Positions 6,218 through 6,465 of a stretch of DNA of 6,465 nt are shown here, in pieces. How positions within the stretch are numbered: position 1 is the stretch's first letter; every line of letters starts with the position of its first letter. Made by a program: the position numbers and the translations under genes. A model generated the notes under the pieces. It was not told where the DNA came from. It ran no database searches and saw only the letters and a list, made by a program, of their open reading frames with translations. This DNA is from Sphingobacterium thalpophilum. Lineage in GTDB: Bacteria; Bacteroidota; Bacteroidia; Flavobacteriales; Flavobacteriaceae. The stretch spans positions 1 to 6,465 of the forward strand of contig CALQBR020000085.1 of assembly GCA_943328865.2 (NCBI GenBank), written 5' to 3'.

Positions 6218-6465
6218 TTCGTTTTCTTCCTCGTCAATTTCAAATAAAAATGGCTCTACCAACATTTTTTCAGCCAAAATTTCAATTCTTTCCGAAAGAT
6301 GTTCCGAGAAAATAATGCGTTGCGTTTTAGTAATACTATTGGAAATACGCATGATTTTGGTTTCATGGCGCAGTTTCAAAATAGTATCAGTGTCATCAAT
6401 AATAAACATTTTTAATCGATTGACATTATAGCCAGCCGTGGTAAACATGTTACTCAACTTATTGG
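6200..6465 (-). CDS. C-terminal end of a DEAD-box-helicase-like protein (5' part beyond the window)
   Basis: The minus-strand frame is open to the right edge and encodes the last 88 residues. The first readable residues (x-N-K-L-S, where the preceding xCC codon allows Pro or Thr) fit the end of motif Ib (T-P-N-K). Then NVNRLKMFIIDDTDTILKLR stands where DEAD-box proteins have L-x-x-L-x-x-x-V-x-D-E-A-D-x-x-L. IRISNSITKTQRIIFSEHLS follows at the place of R-Q-T-x-x-F-S-A-T. Then EILAEKMLVEPFLFEI corresponds to the end of RecA domain 1. The protein stops there with an acidic tail (EIDEEENEFEIED), so the whole helicase domain 2 is missing. Motif II reads DDTD rather than DEAD, and motif III reads SEH rather than SAT. 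I recall similar short proteins of about 200 residues in Flavobacterium. ATG- or TTG-led starts inside this piece are not true starts, because the frame continues upstream. Confidence 0.75.
   Translation of the reverse strand, partial: NKLSNMFTTAGYNVNRLKMFIIDDTDTILKLRHETKIMRISNSITKTQRIIFSEHLSERIEILAEKMLVEPFLFEIDEEENEFEIED

Noticed and set aside
1..6465. Mobile elements, CRISPR arrays, tRNA or rRNA genes
   Set aside because: No transposase motifs, terminal inverted repeats, regularly spaced repeats or cloverleaf sequences were seen on either strand.

Overview
The window looks like chromosomal DNA from a member of the Bacteroidota, most likely Flavobacterium or a close relative. It is AT-rich. 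Start codons lack Shine-Dalgarno sequences, and several genes are preceded by the Bacteroidota-type -7 box (TAnnTTTG). The protein families present (a DUF6929-like propeller, a DUF2007 protein, a flavobacterial ABC-F ATPase, and a RelE/ParE toxin with its typical Bacteroidota antitoxin) fit the same group. These assignments come from reading the sequence, not from a database search.

Layout from left to right. The left edge holds a MATE-family efflux pump on the minus strand, missing only its C-terminus. A divergent intergenic region of 267 bases follows, with a candidate promoter for each neighbour and a short 15-base tandem repeat. A plus-strand gene encodes a 277-residue cytosolic protein with repeated propeller-like strand motifs. 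It converges on a minus-strand gene for an exported protein with three distinct zones: a conserved globular domain, an aromatic segment and an Arg/Pro-rich tail. That second gene has a full promoter placed so close to its ATG that the mRNA may be leaderless. A perfect 18-base-pair hairpin then ends the minus-strand gene for a two-domain ABC-F translational ATPase.

The right third is a minus-strand cluster: a DUF2007 protein, a RelE/ParE-type toxin, its antitoxin (one base between the two reading frames), and the C-terminal end of a DEAD-box-helicase-like protein cut by the right edge. The toxin-antitoxin pair appears to have its own promoter, whose -33 element lies in the last codons of the helicase-like gene.

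Most of the window is ordinary housekeeping or accessory flavobacterial content. The points I consider most worth a second look are the helicase-like protein, which ends where a second RecA domain should begin and has altered motifs II and III; the possible leaderless mRNA of the exported aromatic/arginine-rich protein; and the two uncharacterised conserved proteins in the centre. I see no mobile element, CRISPR array, rRNA or tRNA, and no clear evidence of a large novel system.
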